From Patescibacteria group bacterium (GTDB lineage: Bacteria; Patescibacteria; UBA1384; JAMDBS01), in contig JAMDBS010000040.1 of the NCBI GenBank assembly GCA_023487325.1, forward strand, positions 1 to 25,970: DNA of 25,970 nucleotides, read 5' to 3'. The notes beneath the pieces are model-generated. The model did not search any database, was not told where the DNA came from, and saw only the letters and a list, made by a program, of their open reading frames with translations. Below, piece after piece: positions 1-6,893 of the stretch. The first letter of the stretch is position 1. Each line of letters starts with the position of its first letter. Both the position numbers and the translations under genes were made by a program.

Positions 1-596
1 GCGCGGTTATTATTTCCGGTAATAACCGCGCCGTCATGAAGCGGTGTTTTGGGTGTAAAAATCGATAAAATTAAGTCTTGAGTAACCGTGGCATTTAATT
101 TGGTGCCGGTTTCAATATATTCTCGCAAGCCCGTGCGTTGGGTTAACACGATTAATGCGCCAACTCGGTTATGACTTAAAACATCCACACTGCCAATTAT
201 TTCTTTGATGACTTGCGCAATTTCTTTTCTCTTTAGCGAGGCAAAATCACCAATAATTTGCGCTCGGCCGACTTTTTCCAAAAAGGCTCGCAGTTCCGGC
301 TGAAACACAATCGGAATGGCAACGATAATCATAGTAAATAAATATTGCAGCACATAATTTAAAGCTGTAAGCTGGAAAAATTTGCCAATAAAGAAAATTA
401 TTGCCAGAATTATGATTCCATATAAAATACGCAGTGCACGCGTTTCCTTAAGAAGCAAATAGCCTAAATACAAAATTAAGGCAACTAAAATAATGTCCAA
501 AATCGCAAAGGGACTTTTAAAAAAATCCAAACTTTGCCAAAAATATTGGATTTGTGAGGTTAAACCAGCAATTTTTCCCGTGTAATTTCCATCCAC
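1..596 (-). CDS. cdaA: Diadenylate cyclase CdaA (partial, 3' end outside the window)
   Basis: Membrane-bound diadenylate cyclase that makes c-di-AMP from two ATP. The minus-strand frame from 596 reads about 198 codons to the window edge. It begins with a short hydrophilic stretch and then hydrophobic segments (about residues 28-45, 55-72 and 76-95). It continues with FQPELRAFLEKVGR and the DAC-domain signature PLHDGAVI near 12-45 of the window. The downstream RHR motif would lie outside the window. The start is a GTG at 594-596, supported by the ribosome-binding sequence AAGGGG about 8 nt upstream; no ATG in frame fits better. The three N-terminal membrane helices followed by the cyclase domain match the CdaA (YbbP) class rather than DisA. 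Identity is firm from the motif; the gene's other end and operon partners cannot be seen. Confidence 0.93.
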   Translation of the reverse strand, partial: MDGNYTGKIAGLTSQIQYFWQSLDFFKSPFAILDIILVALILYLGYLLLKETRALRILYGIIILAIIFFIGKFFQLTALNYVLQYLFTMIIVAIPIVFQPELRAFLEKVGRAQIIGDFASLKRKEIAQVIKEIIGSVDVLSHNRVGALIVLTQRTGLREYIETGTKLNATVTQDLILSIFTPKTPLHDGAVITGNNNR

Positions 597-620
597 TAAA
601 TATTCCCCTTTATTAACTAG

Positions 621-676
621 CGTCTACCTGCCCGCAACGCCTGAGTATCCAGGCTTGCGATGGCGGGCGGTCGTCT
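621..676. repeat. GC-rich imperfect hairpin repeat
   Basis: A GC-rich island in an AT-rich gap. CCTGCCCGC (628-636) faces GGCGGGCGG (662-670), and GCCTG (639-643) faces CAGGC (650-654), giving an imperfect stem. The ends carry CGTCT (621-625 and 672-676) in direct orientation. The word CTAGCGTCTA at its left edge recurs in the gap near 12225. It lies in the 5' leader of cdaA. It resembles REP/MITE-like intergenic filler; no function is shown. Confidence 0.55.
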
Positions 677-695
677 AATTGTCTATTCTATTTTA

Positions 696-724
696 ATTAT
701 AAACAAAGCTTGACATTTTAGCAA
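696..724 (-). promoter_or_regulatory. Predicted sigma70 promoter of cdaA
   Basis: On the minus strand TTGCTA (719-724) and TATAAT (696-701) are separated by 17 bp. The leader to the GTG start is about 90 nt and contains the GC-rich hairpin at 621-676. It overlaps the divergent plus-strand promoter at 710-738, so the two may compete. Confidence 0.55.
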
Positions 725-738
725 CATGATGATACACT
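710..738 (+). promoter_or_regulatory. Predicted sigma70 promoter of the 869-1334 cassette
   Basis: TTGACA (710-715), a 17-bp spacer and TACACT (733-738). This is a consensus -35 with a good -10. Transcription would start near 745, leaving a leader of about 125 nt before the ATG at 869. Confidence 0.65.
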
Positions 739-868
739 TTAAGGTCTGGATATGCAAATAATGCGTACCTGATGTTTGTACTGTACCTTAAAATTAGCAA
801 TCACACGCAATCAAATGCGTTGATTATATAGCTATTCTAGAGATTGGAAATTGAAGGAGGAAGAGAAA

Positions 869-961
869 ATGTGGATTGTGATAATTATTACCATCATGTT
901 GCTGGCGCTAATCATTCTTTCTTTCAATGTTCGCTGGAATGCTGGCAGAAACCCAAGGTGA
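869..961 (+). CDS. 30-aa hydrophobic peptide, possibly the N-terminus of a frameshifted membrane protein
   Basis: ATG at 869 has an ideal ribosome-binding site, AAGGAGG at 854-860, 8 nt upstream. The reading is MWIVIIITIMLLALIILSF followed by a short basic tail, ending at TGA 959-961. It is one transmembrane helix and nothing else. The next frame (927-1334) has no comparable ribosome-binding site and begins with a second hydrophobic segment. Reading the AGG codon and then shifting +1 over the TGA would join the two into one protein of about 154 aa with two helices and a soluble tail, the same plan as the protein at 13902-14432. It may therefore be a genuine leader-like peptide, a coupled gene, or half of a split gene. 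No family is recognised. Confidence 0.6.
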   Translation: MWIVIIITIMLLALIILSFNVRWNAGRNPR

Positions 962-1334
962 TGAGCCTCTATGGATGAAGTTTCTTTCTGGCGCATGCGT
1001 TGCTACAATCATAATTATCACTGCTGACTTATCCATACAAGCTGAAATAGGCAAACCAGGTAAAATAAGCAGACTTCTTGAAAATACAACCTATTCGGTT
1101 TGCGCTTATTGCGAAAAAAACGATAACATCTATCTTCTCCTGCTCGGTGAAAAAGACGAGCAACCGATCTATAAACAATTGCCCAAAAATGTCGTTAATA
1201 TCACGACCACAGCTGGTCATAACATTGACAGGCTCGCGATTACTGAGTCGGGGGGGATCAGAAAATACGATCTCTATCTGTCGGCCGATAAAACCAAGGG
1301 TCTTCCGCCTCCGAAGAAGGCTGAATCACCATAA
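927..1334 (+). CDS. Small membrane-anchored protein of unknown function
   Basis: The frame is open from 927, with further possible starts at 939 and 975. From the 975 ATG the protein begins MKFLSGACVATIIIITADL, a hydrophobic segment that could be a signal anchor. After it comes a soluble domain of about 100 aa containing LLENTTYSVCAYCEKNDNIY, a beta-rich stretch (YLLLLGEKDEQPIYKQLP) and a Pro/Lys-rich tail. None of the starts has a strong ribosome-binding site; AAGGTGAT at 955-962 is the only candidate. Translation is therefore probably coupled to, or frameshifted from, the 30-aa peptide that ends at 961. A strong terminator follows 15 nt after the stop. No known family is recognised; the exact start is uncertain. 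Confidence 0.6.
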   Translation: MFAGMLAETQGDEPLWMKFLSGACVATIIIITADLSIQAEIGKPGKISRLLENTTYSVCAYCEKNDNIYLLLLGEKDEQPIYKQLPKNVVNITTTAGHNIDRLAITESGGIRKYDLYLSADKTKGLPPPKKAESP

Positions 1335-1348
1335 CAATTAATACAAAT

Positions 1349-1384
1349 AAAGCCCAGACGGCTGAATCACCTGGGCTTTTTATT
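1349..1384 (+). terminator. Rho-independent terminator after the 869-1334 cassette
   Basis: AAAGCCCAG (1349-1357) pairs perfectly with CTGGGCTTT (1371-1379) across a 13-nt loop and is followed by a T-rich tail. It closes the first cassette. Confidence 0.85.
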
Positions 1385-1422
1385 TATCTTTTTCTTCCAG
1401 TATTTTACAACCCCAACCTGTT

Positions 1423-1439
1423 ACCACCCCCGAGGTGGT
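1423..1439. promoter_or_regulatory. Inverted repeat, possible operator
   Basis: ACCACC and GGTGGT flank CCCGA in a perfect 6-5-6 inverted repeat, 25 bp upstream of the -35 of the next promoter. The C-run and dyad resemble the CsoR-type site at 15000-15026. It could equally be a small hairpin. Function unproven. Confidence 0.35.
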
Positions 1440-1464
1440 TTAAGGTTAACACTGCAACATTTAT

Positions 1465-1493
1465 TTGACATCTTAGATAAAATATGATATAGA
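1465..1493 (+). promoter_or_regulatory. Predicted sigma70 promoter of the 1550-1960 cassette
   Basis: TTGACA (1465-1470), a 17-bp spacer and TATAGA (1488-1493). It precedes two small membrane-protein genes that end in a strong terminator. Confidence 0.6.
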
Positions 1494-1549
1494 TTTAGGT
1501 TAAAAGAAATATCAATATATTAGTATTTTTAAAAAAGAGGTGAGAAACA

Positions 1550-1762
1550 GTGGTGATTATTGGCTTGATTATCATGGTATTCGTCAGTATCCTGATTTTA
1601 GCCTTCAGCGGCGTAATGGGTCTGTTGTGTGCCATGGTTATTATGCACGTTCCAAGTAAACGTAAGCGGGCAATATTTGTTTTAATATTCACGATCCTTC
1701 TGGCCTATTGCGGTTACATCATCAATGAAATTTCTATAGAATTACTCTCATGTAAATTATAG
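1550..1762 (+). CDS. 70-aa two-helix membrane protein, unknown function
   Basis: GTG start at 1550, a second GTG at 1553, with AGAGGTG at 1536-1542 as ribosome-binding site. The protein is almost entirely two transmembrane segments, about residues 2-32 and 40-60, joined by a basic loop (PSKRKRA) that places the loop in the cytoplasm. It ends with a short tail, SIELLSCKL. It shares a promoter and terminator with the next gene, 15 nt downstream. The family is not recognised. The size, the two helices and the tiny loops would suit a subunit or regulator of a membrane complex, but nothing in the sequence identifies one. Confidence 0.6.
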   Translation: MVIIGLIIMVFVSILILAFSGVMGLLCAMVIMHVPSKRKRAIFVLIFTILLAYCGYIINEISIELLSCKL

Positions 1763-1777
1763 AAAGAGAGGAAGAAA

Positions 1778-1960
1778 ATGAAAATGCTGTGCTTAGCCAT
1801 AGCTATAACAGCAATGATATGTGTAGTTGTGGGTATCTATATGCTGGCAAACGGATTTAAGAATACTAACCGATACGACATGGCCGCTGGCGCAGTTCTT
1901 ATAATTGGAGGGATAACCTTAGCCTACACGCTAGACAAAGAAAACAAAGAACACAAATGA
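1778..1960 (+). CDS. 60-aa two-helix membrane protein, unknown function
   Basis: ATG at 1778 preceded by the purine-rich AGAGAGGAAG. Two transmembrane segments (about residues 3-25 and 34-51) are joined by the polar loop KNTNRYD, and the tail is a charged lysine/glutamate stretch. It is the second gene of a two-gene cassette and is followed by a perfect 12-bp terminator hairpin. No family is recognised. Its size and topology match its upstream neighbour, so the two may act together, although they show no obvious sequence similarity. Confidence 0.6.
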   Translation: MKMLCLAIAITAMICVVVGIYMLANGFKNTNRYDMAAGAVLIIGGITLAYTLDKENKEHK

Positions 1961-1986
1961 ATAAAAAACTCAGAACTTACTTTATA

Positions 1987-2020
1987 AAATACCCGAGGGA
2001 AATCCTCGGGTATTTATTTT
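1987..2020. terminator. Bidirectional rho-independent terminator
   Basis: AAATACCCGAGG (1987-1998) pairs perfectly with CCTCGGGTATTT (2004-2015) over a 5-nt loop. A T-rich tail follows on the plus strand and an A/T-rich tract on the minus. It can end both the 1550-1960 cassette and the convergent infB transcript. Confidence 0.85.
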
Positions 2021-2033
2021 GTGTGTGAATACT

Positions 2034-3896
2034 CTATTTTCTTAATTTTTCCTCAATTTTATAGCACTCAATAATATCGGTTGGTTTTATAACGGTCGTT
2101 GTTTCAATAGCCAATCCGCATTCAAAACCTTTTTCCACCACCTCAACTTGGTTCTGTTCTTTTTGCAATCCAACTATTACACCATCGCCAGATTGATCGC
2201 CGGAATGATACAGATGAACTTTAAGCCCTTTTTCGATCTGTCCATCAACTACTTTTCCTCCCACTACCTTTCGACCGCGGGTCGAATGAAACACTTTCAA
2301 GACTTCTAATTTTCCCACTAGCACTTCCACAAATTCTTGTTTAATCAACCCCTTAACTGCCGCAGTAACATCGTCTAATAAATTATAAATAATATCATAA
2401 AGAGAAATTTTAATCCCTTTTTCATCGGCAAATTTCTTTACCGCTGGCGGCAATTTAATTTTAAAGCCTAAAATAATCGCCTTAGAAGAAATGGCAATAT
2501 TGATATCCGATTCATTAACGTCCCCTACTCCATCATTAACAATTTTAACTTGCACTCCTGATTCGCTAATTGATTCTAGCGATGTTTTAATTGCTCCCAG
2601 TGACCCTTGAGTATCAGCTTTAACAATAATATTTAATTCAGTTAATTTTCCTTCCTGGGCTTCTTCGGATACTTCGGCCAGGCCAAAAACTTTTCGCTTA
2701 ATAGTTTTTACCGCTACGGCATTGCGCGCTTGGCGTTCGTCAGCCATAACCTGCATAAAATCACCAAAATTAGGAACATCATGAAGACCGGCAATTTTTA
2801 CGGGTGTCGAAGGTAGAGCTTCCGAAATTCTCTTCCCGCGAAAATCTTCCATTAACCTAACTTTGCCGTACGTTTGACCGATTACTAAAGCATCGCCAGT
2901 TTGGAGCTTACCTTTCTGTACCAAAATAGTTGCCACTGGCCCGACACCAGCTTGCATATGCGATTCAATTACCACGCCTTCGGCAAAACCGGTCTTTATT
3001 GCTTTTAATTCTGCCATTTGCGCAGTTAAAATTACCATATCCAGTAGTTTATCGATATTTTTTCCTTCTTTGGCGGAAATCGGTACCATCACCGTTTTAC
3101 CGCCCCATTCTTCGGGGGAAAGATCTAAGTCCGCCAGTTGGCGTTTAACTTTTTCGACATCAGAAGTAGGTTTATCGATTTTATTAATGGCTACAATTAT
3201 GGGAATATTGGCGGCTTTGGCATGAGAAATAGCTTCTTTAGTTTGCGGTTTAACACCATCATCAGCTGCGACAACTAAAATAGCAATATCAGTGATATTA
3301 GCACCGTGGGCGCGCATGGCAGAAAAGGCGGCATGCCCAGGTGTATCGAGAAAAGTTAATAAGTGTTTTTTCTTATCTTTTGATTGCCAAGTAGTTTGGT
3401 ATGCCCCGATATGTTGGGTAATTCCTCCTGATTCTGTTGAGACAACGTCCGTTTTTCTAATAGAATCAAGCAACTTGGTTTTACCGTGGTCAACGTGTCC
3501 CATTACCACGATTACCGGCGGCCGGGACTTAAGCTGTTTTTTCTCCTCCGTAGTTAGCTCTTTTTGATTTTTGATTTTTGATTTTTGATTTCTTGCTTCG
3601 AATCCCAGCTCATCAGCGACAATAGCGGCAGTATCAAAATCTATCGATTCATTAATCGAAGCCATTACTCCGTTTTTCATAAGTTCGGTAATAATTGCAG
3701 TTATTGGTAATTCTAGCAGTACGGCAAATTCCCGCACGGTAATAATTTGCGGAATTTCGACTGGTTTTTTTTGAGTTTCTTCTTCACCGCTAGTTACTTT
3801 TTTTTCCGTATTTAACGAATCAACATGGTGATCAACCGTTGGTTGATTGTTATACTGACGGCGTTTAGCGGATTTGTAATAATTTTTTTTCATCAT
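2034..3896 (-). CDS. infB: Translation initiation factor IF-2
   Basis: GTPase that places initiator tRNA on the 30S subunit and promotes subunit joining. It has 620 aa, with a short charged N-terminus (1-45), an IF2_N-type subdomain (about 50-100) and a linker. The G domain has GHVDHGKT (133-140), GGIT (157-160), DTPGH (184-188), NKID (238-241) and SAK (274-276). Domains II, III and IV follow to the C-terminus, including the fMet-tRNA-binding region. It is shorter than enterobacterial IF2 (about 890 aa), mainly at the N-terminus. The start lies 2 nt after the gyrA stop with no clear ribosome-binding site, so translation is probably coupled; a second ATG follows immediately. The linker at residues 102-112 is encoded by a 7-bp tandem repeat. 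Lying downstream of gyrA rather than with nusA is unusual. Confidence 0.97.
   Translation of the reverse strand: MMKKNYYKSAKRRQYNNQPTVDHHVDSLNTEKKVTSGEEETQKKPVEIPQIITVREFAVLLELPITAIITELMKNGVMASINESIDFDTAAIVADELGFEARNQKSKIKNQKELTTEEKKQLKSRPPVIVVMGHVDHGKTKLLDSIRKTDVVSTESGGITQHIGAYQTTWQSKDKKKHLLTFLDTPGHAAFSAMRAHGANITDIAILVVAADDGVKPQTKEAISHAKAANIPIIVAINKIDKPTSDVEKVKRQLADLDLSPEEWGGKTVMVPISAKEGKNIDKLLDMVILTAQMAELKAIKTGFAEGVVIESHMQAGVGPVATILVQKGKLQTGDALVIGQTYGKVRLMEDFRGKRISEALPSTPVKIAGLHDVPNFGDFMQVMADERQARNAVAVKTIKRKVFGLAEVSEEAQEGKLTELNIIVKADTQGSLGAIKTSLESISESGVQVKIVNDGVGDVNESDINIAISSKAIILGFKIKLPPAVKKFADEKGIKISLYDIIYNLLDDVTAAVKGLIKQEFVEVLVGKLEVLKVFHSTRGRKVVGGKVVDGQIEKGLKVHLYHSGDQSGDGVIVGLQKEQNQVEVVEKGFECGLAIETTTVIKPTDIIECYKIEEKLRK
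3561..3588. repeat. Four-copy 7-bp tandem repeat inside infB
   Basis: TTTTTGA is repeated four times in perfect register. On the coding strand it reads TCAAAAA and encodes part of the linker [12 protein letters not shown] between the IF2 N-terminal subdomain and the G domain. The same kind of word is common as intergenic filler in related genomes (general knowledge, not checked here). Confidence 0.85.
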
Positions 3897-3898
3897 TG

Positions 3899-6679
3899 TT
3901 ATTTACGCTTGTTATTACCCCAATAATTTACTTCTTCATCTTTTGATTTTTCTGATGGGGAATTTTTATCTTTAATAGTCTTAATTTTATACATTTCTCG
4001 TTTTTGTTGGGCGCGCACGACTGGTTTAAATTCGCGCTTAATCGGTTTTTCTTCTTTTATTGGTTCTAGTTCTTCTTCGATCACTTTTTTAATCTTTAGT
4101 GGTTTTGCTGATGTGTTTTTTGCTGTGGTCGGGATTTTTTTAGTTGGTTCGACTGTCTTGACTTTTTCAACCGATTTTGGTGCTTCTACTTTTTCTTTGA
4201 CGAATACCGTCATAGAAGCAACCTTATCGCTAGATTTTAGACGCATTAATGTTACGCCCTGAGTGTCGCGGCCAAGTTTTTTGACTGCTTTTAACGAAGT
4301 TCTAATCATTTGCCCTTTAGCGGAAATTATTACTACTTCGCCTTCATCACCATAAGTAATTAAAGCGCGAATCAATGGCCCGGTTTTAGTATTAACCTTT
4401 GAGGCGCGAATTCCCACGCCGCCGCGCTTTTGGATATGAAAGTGGCTAATGTTCGTGCGTTTGCCGTAACCATTTTGCAAAATCGTAAATAATTCCGCTT
4501 TATCTTCGCGTACCACATCCATAGTTATAACTTCATCACCGCTTCTTAAGCGTATTCCGCGAACACCAGAAGCGCTGCGGCCCATTGGCCTAGCATTACG
4601 CTCAGAAAAATAGATTGCCTGACCAAGCTTACTAACTATAATAATATTATTTTCTCCATTAGTAGTACAAACCCATTTTAATTCATCCTTGAGTTTTAAT
4701 TTTATAGCAATCAAGCCTGTTTTTCGAACATTCTGATAGGCGGATATTTCTGTTTTTTTAATTACGCCCCTAACCGTTCCCATAAAGAAATATTTGGGCT
4801 TAGCTTCTTTATTATCCTTAGCAGAAATCGTTAAAACCGCGGTAACTTTCTCATCTGGCGAAATTTGTAAAACATTAACAATGGCTTGACCTTTAGCCTG
4901 ACGAGAAGCGGCCGGCAAATCATAAACTTTACAGGTAAAAACACGACCCTTATCGGTAAAAAACATTATATCGTCATGCGTCCAGGCCACGACTAAATGC
5001 TCGACTGCGTCGGTTTCCTTTGTCTCCATGCCGATAATCCCTTTGCCACCCCGATTTTGCGCGCGATAAGTAGAAACAGGCACGCGCTTGATATAGTTAC
5101 TGGTAGTTAAAGTAATGGCAACTTGCTCATTAGGAATTAGATCTTCGGCGCTAAATTCACCGATTGGCCGCGCAAATATTTTTGTCCTTCGCTCGTCACC
5201 ATATTTTTCTTTTAATTCGTTGAGTTCGCGCTTGATAATATCTAATATTTTAGCTTCCGAGCCTAAAATTGCTAATAATTCGGCGATTAGTTTGAGTTTT
5301 TCTTTTAATTCGTCTTCGATTTTTTGACGCTCCAAGCCAGCCAGGGCAGAAAGACGCATTTCTAAAATTGCCGTTGACTGTTTATCGGAAAGGGCAAATT
5401 TTTTCATTAAATTATCGTGGGCGATTTCCTTGGTTTCGGATTTTTTTATCGTGGAAATTATTTCGTCAATATGGTCGAGCGCTTTTTTTAGACCTTCTAA
5501 AATATGGGCGCGGTCTTTGGCGCGGTCTAGCTCGAATTGAGTGCGTCGACGCACAACTAATTGACGATGTTTAATAAATTCTTCGAGGACATTTTTTAAA
5601 GATAGAATGCGCGGCTGAATGCCATCAATTAGAGCCAACATATTCACATGAAAAGCGGTTTGCATATTAGTGTGTTCGTAAAGCAAATTTAATACCTTCT
5701 TAGGATAGGCGTTGGACTTTAGCTCAATTACGATGCGCACACCTTCTTTACGGTCGGATTCGTCGCGTAAATCAGAGATGCCTTCGATTTTTTTGTCTTT
5801 TACTAAATCAGCAATTTTAGAAATTAAATCAGCTTTATTTACCTGATAGGGTAATTCCGAGACAATGATGCGAAAGCCGCGCTTGCTTTCTTCGATATTG
5901 GCCACTGCCCGGACTACAATTTTTCCTTTTCCTGTGCTGTAGGCAGTTTTAATATTTTCCGCGCCGTAGATATTGCCGCCGGTAGGAAAATCGGGTCCTT
6001 TGACATATTGCATTAAGTCGTCGACACTAGCTTCGGGATTATCAATTAAATAACTAGTACCATCGCAAAGCTCTGATAAATTATGGGGTGGAATAGTTGT
6101 TGCCATGCCAACAGCAATACCCAAACTGCCATTAAGAAGTAATTGCGGCAATTTTGCTGGCAATACTTTAGGCTCTTCGCGAGTGCCATCGTAGTTAGGT
6201 ACAAAATCTACCGTATTTTTTTCAATATCTGCCAGCATTTCTTCAGAAAGTGCCGTCATCCTTGCTTCAGTATAACGCATGGCAGCCGGGGAATCTCCGT
6301 CCATAGAACCAAAGTTGCCTTGCCCATCTACTAATTTATAGCGCATAGAAAATGGCTGAGCCATGCGCACTAGAGTATCGTAAACAGCGACATCGCCATG
6401 CGGATGATATTTGCCTAGTACATCTCCAACGACCGTTGCAGATTTACGATATTTAGAGCGTGAACCCAAACCAAGTTCGTGCATAGAATACAATACCCGT
6501 CGGTGCACCGGTTTTAAGCCGTCACGCACATCAGGTAATGCCCGAGCAACAATAACGCTCATGGCGTAATCAAGGTAACTCTCCTGCATCTCTCTATCAA
6601 TCAATCTAGGCAGAATTTTACCGTATTCTGTTTCTTGCGGCTGAATTTGATCATTTATATTGTCTTTATTTTCATCCAT
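3899..6679 (-). CDS. gyrA: DNA gyrase subunit A
   Basis: Breakage-reunion subunit of the type IIA topoisomerase that introduces negative supercoils with GyrB. It has 926 aa. The winged-helix and tower domains occupy about 20-500. The catalytic tyrosine is Tyr136 in [10 protein letters not shown], and the quinolone region reads [10 protein letters not shown] at 92-101. A coiled-coil segment follows, then a C-terminal pinwheel with a GyrA-box variant QNRGGKG near residue 540, which favours gyrase over topoisomerase IV. From about residue 828 there is an unusual tail of about 100 aa rich in Lys, Glu and Pro. Position 97, equivalent to E. coli Ser83, is Val. The start ATG at 6679 has AAGGAGA upstream. 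It is third in the order gyrB, 60-aa ORF, gyrA, infB. Confidence 0.97.
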   Translation of the reverse strand: MDENKDNINDQIQPQETEYGKILPRLIDREMQESYLDYAMSVIVARALPDVRDGLKPVHRRVLYSMHELGLGSRSKYRKSATVVGDVLGKYHPHGDVAVYDTLVRMAQPFSMRYKLVDGQGNFGSMDGDSPAAMRYTEARMTALSEEMLADIEKNTVDFVPNYDGTREEPKVLPAKLPQLLLNGSLGIAVGMATTIPPHNLSELCDGTSYLIDNPEASVDDLMQYVKGPDFPTGGNIYGAENIKTAYSTGKGKIVVRAVANIEESKRGFRIIVSELPYQVNKADLISKIADLVKDKKIEGISDLRDESDRKEGVRIVIELKSNAYPKKVLNLLYEHTNMQTAFHVNMLALIDGIQPRILSLKNVLEEFIKHRQLVVRRRTQFELDRAKDRAHILEGLKKALDHIDEIISTIKKSETKEIAHDNLMKKFALSDKQSTAILEMRLSALAGLERQKIEDELKEKLKLIAELLAILGSEAKILDIIKRELNELKEKYGDERRTKIFARPIGEFSAEDLIPNEQVAITLTTSNYIKRVPVSTYRAQNRGGKGIIGMETKETDAVEHLVVAWTHDDIMFFTDKGRVFTCKVYDLPAASRQAKGQAIVNVLQISPDEKVTAVLTISAKDNKEAKPKYFFMGTVRGVIKKTEISAYQNVRKTGLIAIKLKLKDELKWVCTTNGENNIIIVSKLGQAIYFSERNARPMGRSASGVRGIRLRSGDEVITMDVVREDKAELFTILQNGYGKRTNISHFHIQKRGGVGIRASKVNTKTGPLIRALITYGDEGEVVIISAKGQMIRTSLKAVKKLGRDTQGVTLMRLKSSDKVASMTVFVKEKVEAPKSVEKVKTVEPTKKIPTTAKNTSAKPLKIKKVIEEELEPIKEEKPIKREFKPVVRAQQKREMYKIKTIKDKNSPSEKSKDEEVNYWGNNKRK

Positions 6680-6696
6680 AATTTATCTTCTCCTTG

Positions 6697-6879
6697 CTAT
6701 TTTTTTTCCTTGGGTGGCGCATATTTCGGCTTGCCACGCTGTTTACCCATCGCGCCGCGACGATACCACTTTTTATGTTCTCGATCAAGGCGCAAATAGG
6801 CATTGGTCTCAACCAATTCTTGATCACGGCTTTTCATATGTTTGCTATCAGGGATTGAATTTTTACTTTTATTGGGCAT
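6697..6879 (-). CDS. 60-aa basic protein between gyrB and gyrA, unknown function
   Basis: ATG at 6879, 14 nt after the gyrB stop, with AAAGG about 6 nt upstream; the stop is 17 nt before gyrA. The product is highly charged and basic, with ETNAYLRLDREHKKWYRRGA in the middle and a Lys/Pro-rich end (KPKYAPPKEKK). It has no hydrophobic segment, so it is probably cytosolic, and the charge would suit nucleic-acid binding. Its position and tight spacing argue that it is a translated member of the gyrase operon. I do not recognise a family. The opposite-strand frame here is a shadow. Confidence 0.65.
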   Translation of the reverse strand: MPNKSKNSIPDSKHMKSRDQELVETNAYLRLDREHKKWYRRGAMGKQRGKPKYAPPKEKK

Positions 6880-6893
6880 GAAAAACCTTTCGT

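Noticed and set aside
1078..1341. 87-aa plus-strand ORF
   Set aside because: It is an overlapping frame inside the 927-1334 gene, with no start signal and a composition typical of a shadow.
3561..3588. Short repeats as a CRISPR array
   Set aside because: The repeat is 7 bp with no spacers, within a coding gene; no array or cas gene is in the window.
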